Below, piece by piece: positions 1 to 8,343 of a stretch of DNA of 64,000 bases. Each line of letters starts with the position of its first letter. The first letter of the stretch is position 1. The stretch lies in NCBI GenBank assembly GCA_000309945.1, contig CM001633.1, positions 518,723 through 582,722 on the forward strand, in the 5' to 3' direction. The translations under genes were made by a program, and so were the position numbers. Below the pieces are notes generated by a model. That model did not search any database and was not told the DNA's origin. It was given only the letters and a program-made list of their open reading frames with translations. This stretch comes from Leptolyngbyaceae cyanobacterium JSC-12 (lineage in GTDB: Bacteria; Cyanobacteriota; Cyanobacteriia; Leptolyngbyales; Leptolyngbyaceae).

Positions 1-303
1 TGCGAGGTCTTTCATGAGGTGAGCAAACAGCACACCGGGCTAGAGTCGGCTCAGGTGCGGAACGAGGAAGCGGTCAACCGTCACTTCCGTCTTAGTTGCG
101 TGGCGCAGTCGATTCTGCAACGGACTGCCTGTTCTGGCGCACAATCTGAACGATTTGAGTTTGCTCAAGGCAAGCAAACGGTGGGACAGAAGCTCTATAC
201 CCTCACTCGTCAAGCCTTTGATGATTTGCTGCAATTCATTGTGACGCGATGTTCTCACGGACATACAAATGAACAGATTTTACAAGCTCTCCTCCCCAGT
301 TGA
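1..303 (+). CDS. transposase, C-terminal fragment (cut by window edge)
   Basis: The reading frame is open from base 1 and stops at 301-303, so the gene begins outside the window. The visible residues carry a V-F-H-E-V-S-K-Q-H-T-G-L-E stretch, then RLSCVAQSILQRT and a QGKQTVGQKLYTLTR stretch. This resembles the end of DDE transposases of the IS4/IS701 type, where the catalytic Glu lies in a 'VEVFHxxxKQ..GLE' segment. A GTG at 19 could be taken for a start, but it lies inside the conserved part and is not the true one. No terminal inverted repeat is recognisable downstream. Whether the upstream part is intact cannot be seen. The element sits next to decayed genes, which fits an unstable region. 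Confidence 0.6.
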   Translation, partial: CEVFHEVSKQHTGLESAQVRNEEAVNRHFRLSCVAQSILQRTACSGAQSERFEFAQGKQTVGQKLYTLTRQAFDDLLQFIVTRCSHGHTNEQILQALLPS

Positions 304-319
304 TTGGCGATCGTTTTTT

Positions 320-616
320 CTACTTCGGTAACTTGCCAAGTTGTGTAAAGCGTACCATCGGCCGTGATTCGGTAGCATAGTGAGCTGCTGCTGCCTCAAT
401 CCGGGCAAGTTGTTTTAAGTCCATACTGCAAGGCATTCCATATTTTGCTTAAACACGATCGCTGGCAATTTGCAGAGCTGTCCGCGATCGCTGTAAAAAA
501 TCATCGAGGGAATAGTTACTGTTGGGCGTGAAATAATCTTTCACCACCAGTGAAGGTGAATAACAAATTTCTTGCGCGCCATTGGGCTATTGAATTTGGA
601 AGTTAATTTCAGGCAT
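320..616 (-). pseudogene. broken MSMEG_0570-family (nit1 cluster) protein gene
   Basis: Reading the minus strand from an ATG at 614-616 gives a 98-codon frame with two in-frame stops: TAG at codon 10 (587-589) and TAA at codon 56 (449-451). Between them the translation is coherent: MPEINFQIQ-stop-PNGAQEI, CYSPSLVVKDYF, YSLDDFLQRSRTAL, IASDRV-stop-AKYG, then a K-Q-L-A-R-I-E segment. This is the pattern I know from the MSMEG_0570 family of nitrogen-starvation response proteins, about 95 residues long, where the first stop replaces the Trp of a 'WPDG' motif. The family is encoded in the conserved nit1 (nitrilase) cluster. The product cannot be made from this copy. The C-terminal third may carry a further frameshift. 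The family assignment is from memory of the motif, not from a search. Confidence 0.68.
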
Positions 617-803
617 GAGTTTTTAAGAGTTGCTGATAATGGTATAGACAAAGCTGAGCCAAAGTTTCCAGGCATAGTTTGGCAAAATCTCTTGAGTATT
701 CTGGATCAAGTCTGAATCAAGGCGTCAGAAAGTTCAGATTGGCAACTATAAACCATCACTGGTGCAACTTCAGCCGGAGAGTGTTGCAGATTCAAGCCAT
801 TGC

Positions 804-930
804 TCACCCGCGCTTCCTAGTATCATATTGCTGCCAGAGTTCAGTATGGAAAGTTACCAGCGCCTTTCCTACCAGGACAAGCTTTCACATCGGGAAGCAC
901 TTCTTCCTCGTAATCCACGAAGAAGTCGAT
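804..930 (-). pseudogene. remnant, possibly MSMEG_0572/Sll0783-family N-terminus
   Basis: On the minus strand a frame from about 930 reads IDFFVDYEEEVLPDVKA and then needs a one-base shift near 866-870 to continue as ALVTFHT. After that it becomes ELWQQYD and ends at a TGA at 804-806. The segment 'FFVDYEEKVFPD...ALVTFHT' is how I remember the start of MSMEG_0572/Sll0783-type nitrogen-starvation proteins, another nit1-cluster member. It lies directly upstream of, and on the same strand as, the broken MSMEG_0570-like gene. Only about 40 residues are recognisable and no start codon is left. The 617-803 stretch between the two remnants holds nothing I can identify. Confidence 0.4.
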
Positions 931-950
931 AGTTTAATGCGTTGCAGAAT

Positions 951-1622
951 TCAATAGGCTCCATTTTTGGTAAGTAGCACCAGAAGCGTTCTGAATATCA
1001 AAACCAGATCATAAAAGGGATGCCATTGAGCTTGATAACGCAAATCAAGTTGAACAATATCTTCAAAATCTCTAATCAGCGATCGCCCGCTTACCTGCCA
1101 CTCTCCTGTGATGCCAGGCTTGACATTCAGCCGTCGCCAGTGATGTTCTCGATACAGAGCAATTTCGTCAGCAGTGGGTGGACGAGTTCCCACCAGACTC
1201 ATTTCGCCCTTCAAGACATTCCAGAACTGAGGAAATTCATCTAGACTGGTTTTCCGCAGGAAACGCCCGACTCGGGTGATTCGAGGGTCATTGGAGTTTT
1301 TGAAAATCAGCCCTTTTGCTTCGTTTTCAACCTGGGATTTCAACTGGTCTGCATTCACAACCATGGAGCGAAACTTATAAATTCGAAATGGCTTTCCTAG
1401 TAGCCCATAGCGCTGTTGAGAATAAAGAATAGGTCCAGGGCTATCCAGCTTAATCGCAATCGCGATCGGAACAAAAATGATCGCCAGTACCAGCAGCCCA
1501 ATACAACTCCCCAGGATATCAATCAAGCGTTTGAATAGGGAAAACACGGAAGGGTGCGGATCTGCATTCTCTGATCGAATTAATTCAGGCGATGCGACCT
1601 CTGCATTAGTTGCCAATCTCAT
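951..1622 (-). CDS. polyprenyl-phosphate sugar-1-phosphate transferase
   Basis: A WcaJ/CpsE-type bacterial sugar transferase that would start exopolysaccharide repeat-unit assembly by moving a sugar phosphate onto undecaprenyl phosphate at the cytoplasmic membrane. Visible features are one long hydrophobic helix (around IGLLVLAIIFVPIAIAI), then the family's SPGPILYSQQRYG, FRIYKFRSM, LRKTSLDEFPQ, MSLVGTRPP and KPGITGEWQVSGR segments. The size, about 224 residues, fits the short catalytic form without the extra N-terminal membrane and Rossmann parts. I chose the ATG at 1622. A TTG at 1652 with a GAGG upstream would add ten residues and cannot be excluded. It stands alone here and may serve the polysaccharide cluster 24 kb away. 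Confidence 0.85.
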   Translation of the reverse strand: MRLATNAEVASPELIRSENADPHPSVFSLFKRLIDILGSCIGLLVLAIIFVPIAIAIKLDSPGPILYSQQRYGLLGKPFRIYKFRSMVVNADQLKSQVENEAKGLIFKNSNDPRITRVGRFLRKTSLDEFPQFWNVLKGEMSLVGTRPPTADEIALYREHHWRRLNVKPGITGEWQVSGRSLIRDFEDIVQLDLRYQAQWHPFYDLVLIFRTLLVLLTKNGAY

Positions 1623-1795
1623 AACGTTTTGCAAATGAAAGAGTACGTACAATCACTTACGACCTCACGAGATAATATTAAGGCGATCCCTATAAACCCG
1701 GATGTGTCCAATCCGAACACTCAGTGAATCTTCTTAGAAACTTCATAAAGTTCTTTAAATTTGAATTTCTTGCAAAGAAAATTTACCTAGTGGGC

Positions 1796-2371
1796 TTACA
1801 GGTGAATAAGCTGAGGCAAAAGAGCCTGGAAAGCTTTACCCCGATGGCTTACAGCATTTTTAAGAGTAACTGGCATTTCGGCGAAGGTCATTTGGTGTTC
1901 TGGCATGTAGAAGACGGGGTCATACCCAAATCCACTTTCCCCCCGTGGAGCTGTCAAAATCTCACCAGAACACACTCCTTCCGATTGCAATGCAATGGTT
2001 CCGTCGGGTCGTGCAATCGCGATCGCGCATACAAATCGGGCTGCGCGGTTAGCCTGTCCTGCCAGGTTATTAAGCAAGTATTGAGTCCGTTCGGCATCAG
2101 AGTTGCAATTGCCGTATCGAGCCGAGTAAACACCTGGTTCACCATTTAGAGCATCTACCTCTAACCCCGAATCATCTGCGATCGCCCATTCTCCCATTGC
2201 CTGCGCCACCTGAGATGCCTTAAGACAAGCATTCTCCATAAATGTTTGCCCCGTTTCTTCAACCTCCAGATTATTCGGCTTTAAGCGCAGTTCCCAGTTC
2301 AAATCTGCAAGGTATGCCTGCATTTCCTTTAATTTACCTGGGTTTCCAGTAGCAACAATCAAAACTGACAT
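1796..2371 (-). CDS. rdgB: XTP/dITP diphosphatase (RdgB/HAM1)
   Basis: Hydrolyses dITP, XTP and related damaged purine nucleotides to monophosphates, keeping them out of DNA and RNA in the cytoplasm. The N-terminus VLIVATGNPGKLKEM is the family's substrate-binding signature. It is followed by EETGQTFMENACLKA, then ADDSGLEVDALNGEPG with the metal-binding Asp pair, then YSARYG. Near the C-terminus are GFGYDPVF and SHRGKA. The length of 191 residues is normal. It is transcribed in the same direction as its neighbours, but gaps of more than 130 bases on both sides suggest independent expression. Confidence 0.95.
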   Translation of the reverse strand: MSVLIVATGNPGKLKEMQAYLADLNWELRLKPNNLEVEETGQTFMENACLKASQVAQAMGEWAIADDSGLEVDALNGEPGVYSARYGNCNSDAERTQYLLNNLAGQANRAARFVCAIAIARPDGTIALQSEGVCSGEILTAPRGESGFGYDPVFYMPEHQMTFAEMPVTLKNAVSHRGKAFQALLPQLIHL

Positions 2372-2506
2372 TCCACGTCCTCAACAAAAATTCTCCAGGT
2401 TTCACGTAGATCGTGATTCCACCATGCAACAACAAGTGCAGCCAGATCATAGCTGCCCTCAGTTCAACTAAGCCTCAGTTCAACAAGCGTTTTCAGGCTC
2501 GTTTAA

Positions 2507-3208
2507 TCAAGCTTGAGTTGTTGATACTCGTTCAACAAAGGGATACCAACTCAAAATATCGTCTAGCAATGATTGATAGCCTGCGACATTGGGATGCAAT
2601 CCATCCTCAATCATGCGCTCCTGGCACCAGGTTTCACCGCGTTCCATCCAGCGTGAAAAAATATCTAAATAGGGAATCTGCCGCTGCTCACACGCAACTC
2701 GGGTTGCTTCTTTATACCGGAACTGGTCACTATGACTGTAATAGAGGCAGTCCAGGAATGGCATTTTAGACTCGTCTACTGGAACCATCCCCACAAACAA
2801 AACCGGGCAGAGGCGCTGTGCTTGCTCTAGCAAAGCTTCTATCTGCTCCTGAAAAGTCACAAACTCTGTAAAGTTTCGCCCGTCTGGTCTAGCAATCCGA
2901 GCCGAATCGTTAACTCCGACAGATAGGATCATCAGGTCGGGAACTCGGTTGCGCAACTCTCCTCGATGACGAAACTCGCTCTCTAGCCGTTTAGCAACCT
3001 GCTTTACTCCATCACCCCGGATGCCCAGGTTATAAAATGCATGTCCCAAACTGTTGGGTGCCATCCAGCTTCGACGTAGACGTTCAACCCATCCGCCCCC
3101 TACCGGGTCACCAAATCCATAGATGATGCTATCTCCTAGGGCAACGATTTTGAGCGGGTGAACACTGTGGGCAAAACGCGATCGCGACGCAACTGCAGCT
3201 ATTTGCAT
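2507..3208 (-). CDS. SGNH/GDSL-family lipase or esterase
   Basis: An SGNH hydrolase, probably acting on ester bonds. The substrate cannot be read from the sequence. Block I is VALGDSIIYGFGD, holding the nucleophile Ser. Block III is SVGVNDSARI, with Asn in the oxyanion hole. Block V is DGLHPN, with the catalytic Asp and His. The Gly of block II is likely in LGIRGDG. The set of catalytic residues is complete. No convincing signal peptide is seen. I prefer the ATG at 3208. A TTG at 3250 gives 14 extra residues without a better ribosome site. Confidence 0.85.
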   Translation of the reverse strand: MQIAAVASRSRFAHSVHPLKIVALGDSIIYGFGDPVGGGWVERLRRSWMAPNSLGHAFYNLGIRGDGVKQVAKRLESEFRHRGELRNRVPDLMILSVGVNDSARIARPDGRNFTEFVTFQEQIEALLEQAQRLCPVLFVGMVPVDESKMPFLDCLYYSHSDQFRYKEATRVACEQRQIPYLDIFSRWMERGETWCQERMIEDGLHPNVAGYQSLLDDILSWYPFVERVSTTQA

Positions 3209-3337
3209 AGACGACTCGAAATTGGGACAAACCCAAGAGAGAAAATTCAACAGGTCAGATTGAACTTTACCATTTAAGTAAAAAATTTGTAAATCTTGAC
3301 ACTCTCAGGTTCGCCGAAACTTCATGCAGTCCAACGG

Positions 3338-4270
3338 TCACGTAAGCGTCGAAAGAATCCAGTGAACGCCATTGATTAGATAAAACGACCCCGTCAATAA
3401 AAGTACAACACTGGCAATACGCACAATGGTGCTGGAATAGGTTAGTAAAGAACGAGTCTGTTTTACCAAGCCAGTAAACAAACTTGCCAGAAAGATAATT
3501 GCAGTGTAGCCCAACGCATAACTAACCATGGCTAGAGTGCTTTGTAGCTGAGATCCTGTAGCCGTTGCGGCTGTTAGCACTGATACCATCACTGGACTGG
3601 TGCAGGGAGAACTAACCAGGGCAAAGGTAAGTCCAACACTATAAGGACCGAGGCATTGAGTCTGGAGGGTATTTCTCCAATGGGATTTAGGAGATGGGGC
3701 CAGAGACGATTGGTTCAGCACAGTCAGCCATCGATTTTGGGGTAGGGGAATGCAGATCACATCTGCAAGTGTCAGTCCCATCAGGACGATGACGATGCCA
3801 ACAGCAACATGAAAGTATCCCCGAAATTGCACGAAGACAAAGCCCGCAAACGAGGAGAAAAGTCCTAAGAGGCTAAGAACGGTAACAACTCCGCAGACGA
3901 AGGAAAATGCTTTGACGAACGCATCTCTGCGAGAATAAATTTCTTGTGTCCCAATATAGCTGAGGTTAATGGGAAGTAGAGAAAGGATACAGGGTGAAAT
4001 ACTAGCAACTAGTCCACCCAGAAACGCCAGACTAATGAGAAGTAATGGGTTGCTGGTAGATTGTTGCGTAAACCAGCGATCATAGGTTTCGCCTGTGAAA
4101 AAGGCGAGTTCTTCTATGGAGCGATATAGGTCACTGCGAAGGAACTGTTCAACACCCCAACCTAAGAGGATTGCACCTAAAAACAGAGCAAACAACCAGA
4201 ATAGTTTGTGTGGAGGTCGAGTTGGCTGCGATCGCAAAAGCGCAAGTGGAAACCGTTTAACTCGTGTCAT
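3338..4270 (-). CDS. CcdA/DsbD-like thiol-disulfide transmembrane protein
   Basis: A polytopic membrane protein of the CcdA/DsbD transmembrane family, which carries reducing power from cytoplasmic thioredoxin across the membrane. Two Pro-Cys motifs characteristic of the family are visible: SISPCILSLLPINL in the first core helix and VSSPCTSPVMVSV in the fourth. About seven hydrophobic stretches follow an N-terminal anchor near WLFALFLGAILLGWG. It lies 20 bases downstream of a thioredoxin-like lipoprotein gene on the same strand, so the two probably form an operon and a redox relay. I use the ATG at 4270 rather than a TTG at 4300 that would overlap the neighbour. A second cyanobacterial CcdA serving cytochrome c maturation is usual, so the exact target is open. 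Confidence 0.75.
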   Translation of the reverse strand: MTRVKRFPLALLRSQPTRPPHKLFWLFALFLGAILLGWGVEQFLRSDLYRSIEELAFFTGETYDRWFTQQSTSNPLLLISLAFLGGLVASISPCILSLLPINLSYIGTQEIYSRRDAFVKAFSFVCGVVTVLSLLGLFSSFAGFVFVQFRGYFHVAVGIVIVLMGLTLADVICIPLPQNRWLTVLNQSSLAPSPKSHWRNTLQTQCLGPYSVGLTFALVSSPCTSPVMVSVLTAATATGSQLQSTLAMVSYALGYTAIIFLASLFTGLVKQTRSLLTYSSTIVRIASVVLLLTGSFYLINGVHWILSTLT

Positions 4271-4289
4271 GATTACGTCTCGCGAACGC

Positions 4290-4730
4290 TTATTGATCAA
4301 AATTCATAGAGCCTTGATAGCCGGAAAGTACTGCTAATTCTTCCAGCGATCGCATCCCACGATACATCTTTCCATTAATTTCCCAGGTGGGATAACTGCT
4401 GACTTTAGCAGCATTACACAACTGTGGCTGCGCATTTTCCCCTTTAGGATCACATTCAACGACCTGAACTTTGGTGATCGCATCTTTGAATAGTTCTTCC
4501 TGCCGATTGCAATACGGACACCAGTACGTTCCATAGAGTTTCGCCCCAGTTTTGGTCAAATGTTCGGCAAGCGCCGTTGTTGCAGGAGACGCGGGGGGTG
4601 TACTTTTGATCACTTTGGCACAGCCTGAAATCGTTAGTGCGATCGCGATGGTGCCACCAAGCAAAAACCCTGGCGATCGCATAACTGAACCAACAAGCTT
4701 AAGGAGTAAACGAGGTTGCTGACAGGACAT
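4290..4730 (-). CDS. thioredoxin-like lipoprotein with WCPYC motif
   Basis: A 146-residue exported redox protein. A hydrophobic N-terminus ends in a lipobox (LTISGC, Cys37), so it should be lipid-anchored outside the cytoplasmic membrane. The mature part holds KLYGTYWCPYC with a CxxC pair at Cys71/Cys74, two further Cys in VECDPKGE and PQLCNAA, and the cis-Pro segment SSYPTWEINGK. This matches the thioredoxin-like domain fused to VKOR in cyanobacteria, here as a stand-alone protein. Its neighbour immediately downstream is a CcdA-like electron carrier, which may reduce it. An alternative ATG at 4682 would still keep the signal sequence. Confidence 0.75.
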   Translation of the reverse strand: MSCQQPRLLLKLVGSVMRSPGFLLGGTIAIALTISGCAKVIKSTPPASPATTALAEHLTKTGAKLYGTYWCPYCNRQEELFKDAITKVQVVECDPKGENAQPQLCNAAKVSSYPTWEINGKMYRGMRSLEELAVLSGYQGSMNFDQ

Positions 4731-5011
4731 AGGTGGAATTGAGTAACGAGTTGGAACGGAAAACGCACCAGGAAAAAGTCTTCCCTTGTTCTAAGGTGCC
4801 CTAATGATGACAGCTAATCTCAAGCGGTAATGACCTAGAGCTTAATGATTGTCAGGTTGATCATTCAAGACAGGTAATCATTTAAGACAGTATTCTTTGA
4901 AAGAATGCCCCAAACCGTTGCAACAATTTTGAAATTCATTGAGCCAACTGGGATTCTCTGAAATACACTGCTGGATTATAAGCCTTGCTTTAGAGATTCA
5001 GGAGTTAAGAG

Positions 5012-5608
5012 ATGGCTAAATCAATCTTGATGTTAGTGGGTGACTTTGTGGAAGATTACGAAGCCATGGTGCCATTTCAGGCATTACTGATGGTGGGGCA
5101 TACGGTTCATGCTGTGTGCCCAAACAAGAAAGCGGGGGAGACAGTTCGGACGGCGGTTCACGATTTTGAAGGAGATCAAACCTATAGTGAAAAACCAGGA
5201 CATCACTTCACCCTCAACGCCACGTTTGCTGAAATTCAACCACAAACTTACGATGGTCTGGTGATTCCTGGAGGACGAGCACCCGAATACATTCGGCTCA
5301 ACCCAGATGTTATCAAGATTGTGCAGCATTTCGCCAATATGAATAAGCCGATCGCGGCAATTTGTCATGGCGCACAACTGCTAGTAGCGGCTGATGTGCT
5401 TACTGGAAAACGCTGCTCTGCCTATCCCGCATGTGCACCAGAGGTAACCCGTGCGGGTGGTCAATATGCTGATATTCCTGTTGATCAAGCAGTTGTCGAT
5501 GGCAACTTGGTCACGGCTCCTGCATGGCCCGCCCATCCTCGCTGGTTGGCAGAGTTTTTGAAACTACTAGGTACTCGCATTGAACATGCTGAATTAGCAC
5601 AGGTGTAG
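5012..5608 (+). CDS. DJ-1/PfpI-family protein (class I amidotransferase fold)
   Basis: A DJ-1/PfpI superfamily member of 198 residues. Members of this fold act as deglycases, proteases or chaperones, and the role here cannot be fixed. The catalytic elbow is [10 protein letters not shown], with the Cys-His pair typical of the group. The start [14 protein letters not shown] carries the Glu of the usual triad, and the [12 protein letters not shown] loop is also present. The start ATG has a GGAGTTAAGAG upstream. A 27-base gap separates it from the caspase-like gene on the same strand, so co-transcription is plausible, although a link in function is only inferred from position. Confidence 0.88.
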   Translation: MAKSILMLVGDFVEDYEAMVPFQALLMVGHTVHAVCPNKKAGETVRTAVHDFEGDQTYSEKPGHHFTLNATFAEIQPQTYDGLVIPGGRAPEYIRLNPDVIKIVQHFANMNKPIAAICHGAQLLVAADVLTGKRCSAYPACAPEVTRAGGQYADIPVDQAVVDGNLVTAPAWPAHPRWLAEFLKLLGTRIEHAELAQV

Positions 5609-5635
5609 CTCAAACGTTAATTAGCTCAAACGTTA

Positions 5636-6616
5636 ATGGATAAGTATGCGCTACTGGTTGGGGTGAGCCAATGTGAGGAGGAGAATCTGCCGACCTTACG
5701 CAAAGCTCGTACCAATGTGGAAGTGTTGAAGCGATCGCTCCAGTCCACCAACTCTGGCTTTGAGGTGCAAGTTTTACAAGATGCCCCACAGTTAGAAATC
5801 ATGGAAACCATTGAGCGAGTATTTCGACATCGAGATGCAGATGACCAGGTTCTCTTTTTGTTTTCTGGCTATGGCATCAAGGATGTGGATGATCAGCTTT
5901 ATTTAGCAACTCCCACCACTGTCATTGATGATTGGGGACAATTAGTGCGAGCCAGAACAATCCCAGCTAGTTTTTTGCTCAATGTGATGAATAGCAGCCC
6001 TGTCTGGCAGCAGGTGGTGATCTTTGACTGTTGCTTCCGCTTAACAAACGGAATTTTGCCGGATGAGCCAGAAGTCCTCATTGAAGATATCTTTAATCAG
6101 ATGATTGGCGATCGCCGCGTCATCCTTACAGCGAACACCTATACACAACACGAACCCGAACCTGAAGAGTTAGACACTTGGACCTACACCCGCTATCTGG
6201 CAGAAGGAGCTGCTACTGGAGCGGCTGATACCGATTGTGATGGTAGTTTAACCGTAGAGGAGTTGCACTACTACGCGCAACGCAAGCTGCAAATTGCTGC
6301 GCCCAGTCAGCATCCCCAGTTTTATGCCCCAGATGCCCCTGTAGAACGCATGGTGTTACAGGTTCCCAGTCAGGTACCAACGGTGCAGTACCGTCAGTAT
6401 TTAGAGAAACTGGCTCAAAGTAGCGAGATTGATACATCTGAGTTTCGCATTCTCACTGGGCGCAATCGACTAAATACACTTCGGCAACATCTGGGATTAT
6501 CGCTGCAAGAAGCCGCTGAAATTGAAGCGGAAGTATTAAGACCCGTGCGAGAACGACAACTGCGGGTACAGTTGTATCAAGAAGTGTTCACTAAGTTGAC
6601 GCAGGGGACGGCATGA
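5636..6616 (+). CDS. caspase-like (C14) protein with His-to-Tyr change, EF-hand loop and helical module
   Basis: A 326-residue caspase-fold protein of the cyanobacterial orthocaspase type. The start DKYALLVGVSQCEEENLPTL and the two core strands FLFSGYG (77-80) and VVIFDCC (131-133) place the catalytic dyad. The second Cys of DCC fits the nucleophile, but the usual His of SGHG is Tyr79, so normal proteolysis is doubtful. Residues 198-210, DTDCDGSLTVEEL, match an EF-hand calcium loop (Asp at 1, 3, 5 and Glu at 12). Residues 251-320 form a helical region with LGLSLQEAAEIEAEVL. A similar pattern opens the next gene, which starts inside this one (ATGA overlap, 6613-6616). The start follows shortly after the DJ-1 gene without a clear ribosome site. 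Confidence 0.82.
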   Translation: MDKYALLVGVSQCEEENLPTLRKARTNVEVLKRSLQSTNSGFEVQVLQDAPQLEIMETIERVFRHRDADDQVLFLFSGYGIKDVDDQLYLATPTTVIDDWGQLVRARTIPASFLLNVMNSSPVWQQVVIFDCCFRLTNGILPDEPEVLIEDIFNQMIGDRRVILTANTYTQHEPEPEELDTWTYTRYLAEGAATGAADTDCDGSLTVEELHYYAQRKLQIAAPSQHPQFYAPDAPVERMVLQVPSQVPTVQYRQYLEKLAQSSEIDTSEFRILTGRNRLNTLRQHLGLSLQEAAEIEAEVLRPVRERQLRVQLYQEVFTKLTQGTA

Positions 6617-8289
6617 ATCCCAATGAAAATGCCTATCGACAACTGAAGCAGTGGCAGAAAGCGCTAGGTTTAACCAATAGCGATACAGGTCTGGCAAATG
6701 TTCAGCCAGATTTAACTGATCCAAATCAGCCAAAACCTGAAGACCTAGAACTTTATGAAGAGATGTTTCGAGAGGCGGCGGAGCGGCAAATTCCTATTCA
6801 AGAGCGCGATCGCAGAGAGTTGGAGTATCTCCAACAGATTTTTCATTTGCGCGAGGAAGATATTGTTGAAATTGAGCAACGAGTTCTGGCAGAGATAGAA
6901 ATCCCCGGCAATATTGGCTCAGACGCTTATCCAGATACACAGGAAGACAGAGCGAACTTTGCGCCCCAATCCTTCCGCCGCTCTTCCCCACCCATTGACT
7001 CTTCTGGCGAAGGTTCTACCGAGCCAACGCTCCTCAATCAAACGGCTTCACCAAATCGCGCCGCTATGCAAGATTTGCTTAGCAAACGCATGAGCGATCG
7101 CATCTCGATGAATCCTGGGCCAACCCAACCTCCAAACGAATTCGCAGCCCGCTCCGCTCCTGTAACTGACCCAGCGATCACTTCCCCTGAAACTGCACCA
7201 GCCAGTTCTACTCCTGCCCCACCCCCATCAGTTCCCACAGCACAGAAACCCGTCGCGCCACCCGTCACGGCTCAAGCCCAGCCGCCGGAGACAGTTATGC
7301 AAACAAGTGGACAGCCTGGCGTGGTGAGTTCTACTCAAGTCCAGCCAGCTCAACCCATAGCGCCCTTGCCTTCTACCCCGGTTGCTATTCCGGATGCTGC
7401 CACCAAACCACCAACTCTCTCCAAACGCATCATTCCATTCGATAAGCCCTCACTGATCATATTTTTTGCATTTCTAGCAGCGCTAACCAGCTTAGGTGTT
7501 ATCTGGTGGATGGTTCGTCCATACCTACAATCCACTACTACCGATCCCCAAGCAGCACAGCAGTTTATGCAACAGGGAACGCAAAACAATCAAGCCAGTA
7601 ACTATCAGGCAGCGATCGCCGATTTTAATGAGGCAATTCGGCTGAACCGAAACGACGTCAATGCCTACATTAACCGGGGATTTGCGCACCATCGCTTGAG
7701 AAATCTGAATGCTGCTGCCGATGACTACACTAAAGCCATTGAACTAAACAAAAACTCTGCCGAAGCCCACAGCAATCTCAGCCATGTTCGTTTTGATCAG
7801 GGGAATTTTAGCGAGGCAGCAAAGTTGGCTCAACGAGCACTTGAACTCAAACCCAATTTTCCTGAAGCCCACCTCAATCTGGGCAATGCCATGCAAGCTG
7901 AAAATAACCTCGAACGTGCAACAGCAGAATTTCAAAAAGTTCTCCAACTCCCTGCCAGCAACATCACAAAAGCTAGAGCACACAACAATCGCGGCAATAT
8001 CTTTTTTATTCGAAAGAACTTTTCAGAAGCAGGCAAAGAGTACGACCAGGCGATTCAGCTTGATCCAAGCTATGCGGATGCCTTTTTTAATCGCGGACTT
8101 GTCAATGAGCGCAGCGGCAACCCGCAGGCTGCCATTCGAGACTTTACAGATGCTGCCAGACTATATAGAGAGCAGAAAAACGATCGCAGAAGCCAAGAAG
8201 CCCAACGTCGAGCAGAGCAATTGCAGCAGGCAAATCCCACCACCAGCCCTCCACCCACTCAAACCCCAAATACAACGGAATCGATCTAA
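6613..8289 (+). CDS. membrane TPR protein with N-terminal helical module
   Basis: A 558-residue protein with four parts: a charged helical region (about 1-97) including LYEEMFREAAERQ and LREEDIVEIEQRVLAEI; a Pro/Ser/Thr/Ala-rich linker (about 100-275); one membrane helix around 282-302 (FFAFLAALTSLGVIWWM); and at least five TPR repeats (about 315-545) such as YQAAIADFNEAIRLN and YTKAIELNKNSAEAH. TPRs usually bind other proteins. With one helix, the module and the TPRs lie on opposite sides of the membrane. Translation is coupled to the caspase-like gene by a 4-base overlap. The N-terminal pattern resembles the C-terminus of that partner, which suggests homotypic contact. No enzymatic domain is seen. 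Confidence 0.8.
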   Translation: MNPNENAYRQLKQWQKALGLTNSDTGLANVQPDLTDPNQPKPEDLELYEEMFREAAERQIPIQERDRRELEYLQQIFHLREEDIVEIEQRVLAEIEIPGNIGSDAYPDTQEDRANFAPQSFRRSSPPIDSSGEGSTEPTLLNQTASPNRAAMQDLLSKRMSDRISMNPGPTQPPNEFAARSAPVTDPAITSPETAPASSTPAPPPSVPTAQKPVAPPVTAQAQPPETVMQTSGQPGVVSSTQVQPAQPIAPLPSTPVAIPDAATKPPTLSKRIIPFDKPSLIIFFAFLAALTSLGVIWWMVRPYLQSTTTDPQAAQQFMQQGTQNNQASNYQAAIADFNEAIRLNRNDVNAYINRGFAHHRLRNLNAAADDYTKAIELNKNSAEAHSNLSHVRFDQGNFSEAAKLAQRALELKPNFPEAHLNLGNAMQAENNLERATAEFQKVLQLPASNITKARAHNNRGNIFFIRKNFSEAGKEYDQAIQLDPSYADAFFNRGLVNERSGNPQAAIRDFTDAARLYREQKNDRRSQEAQRRAEQLQQANPTTSPPPTQTPNTTESI

Positions 8290-8343
8290 ACGAAATCAGC
8301 CGAAAATCCAGGAATTCTCTACAGGAGAAGGTCAACCTTCTAC

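Noticed and set aside
679-957. 92-codon plus-strand reading frame
   Set aside because: It overlaps a minus-strand remnant that reads better, has no recognisable protein pattern and no ribosome site.
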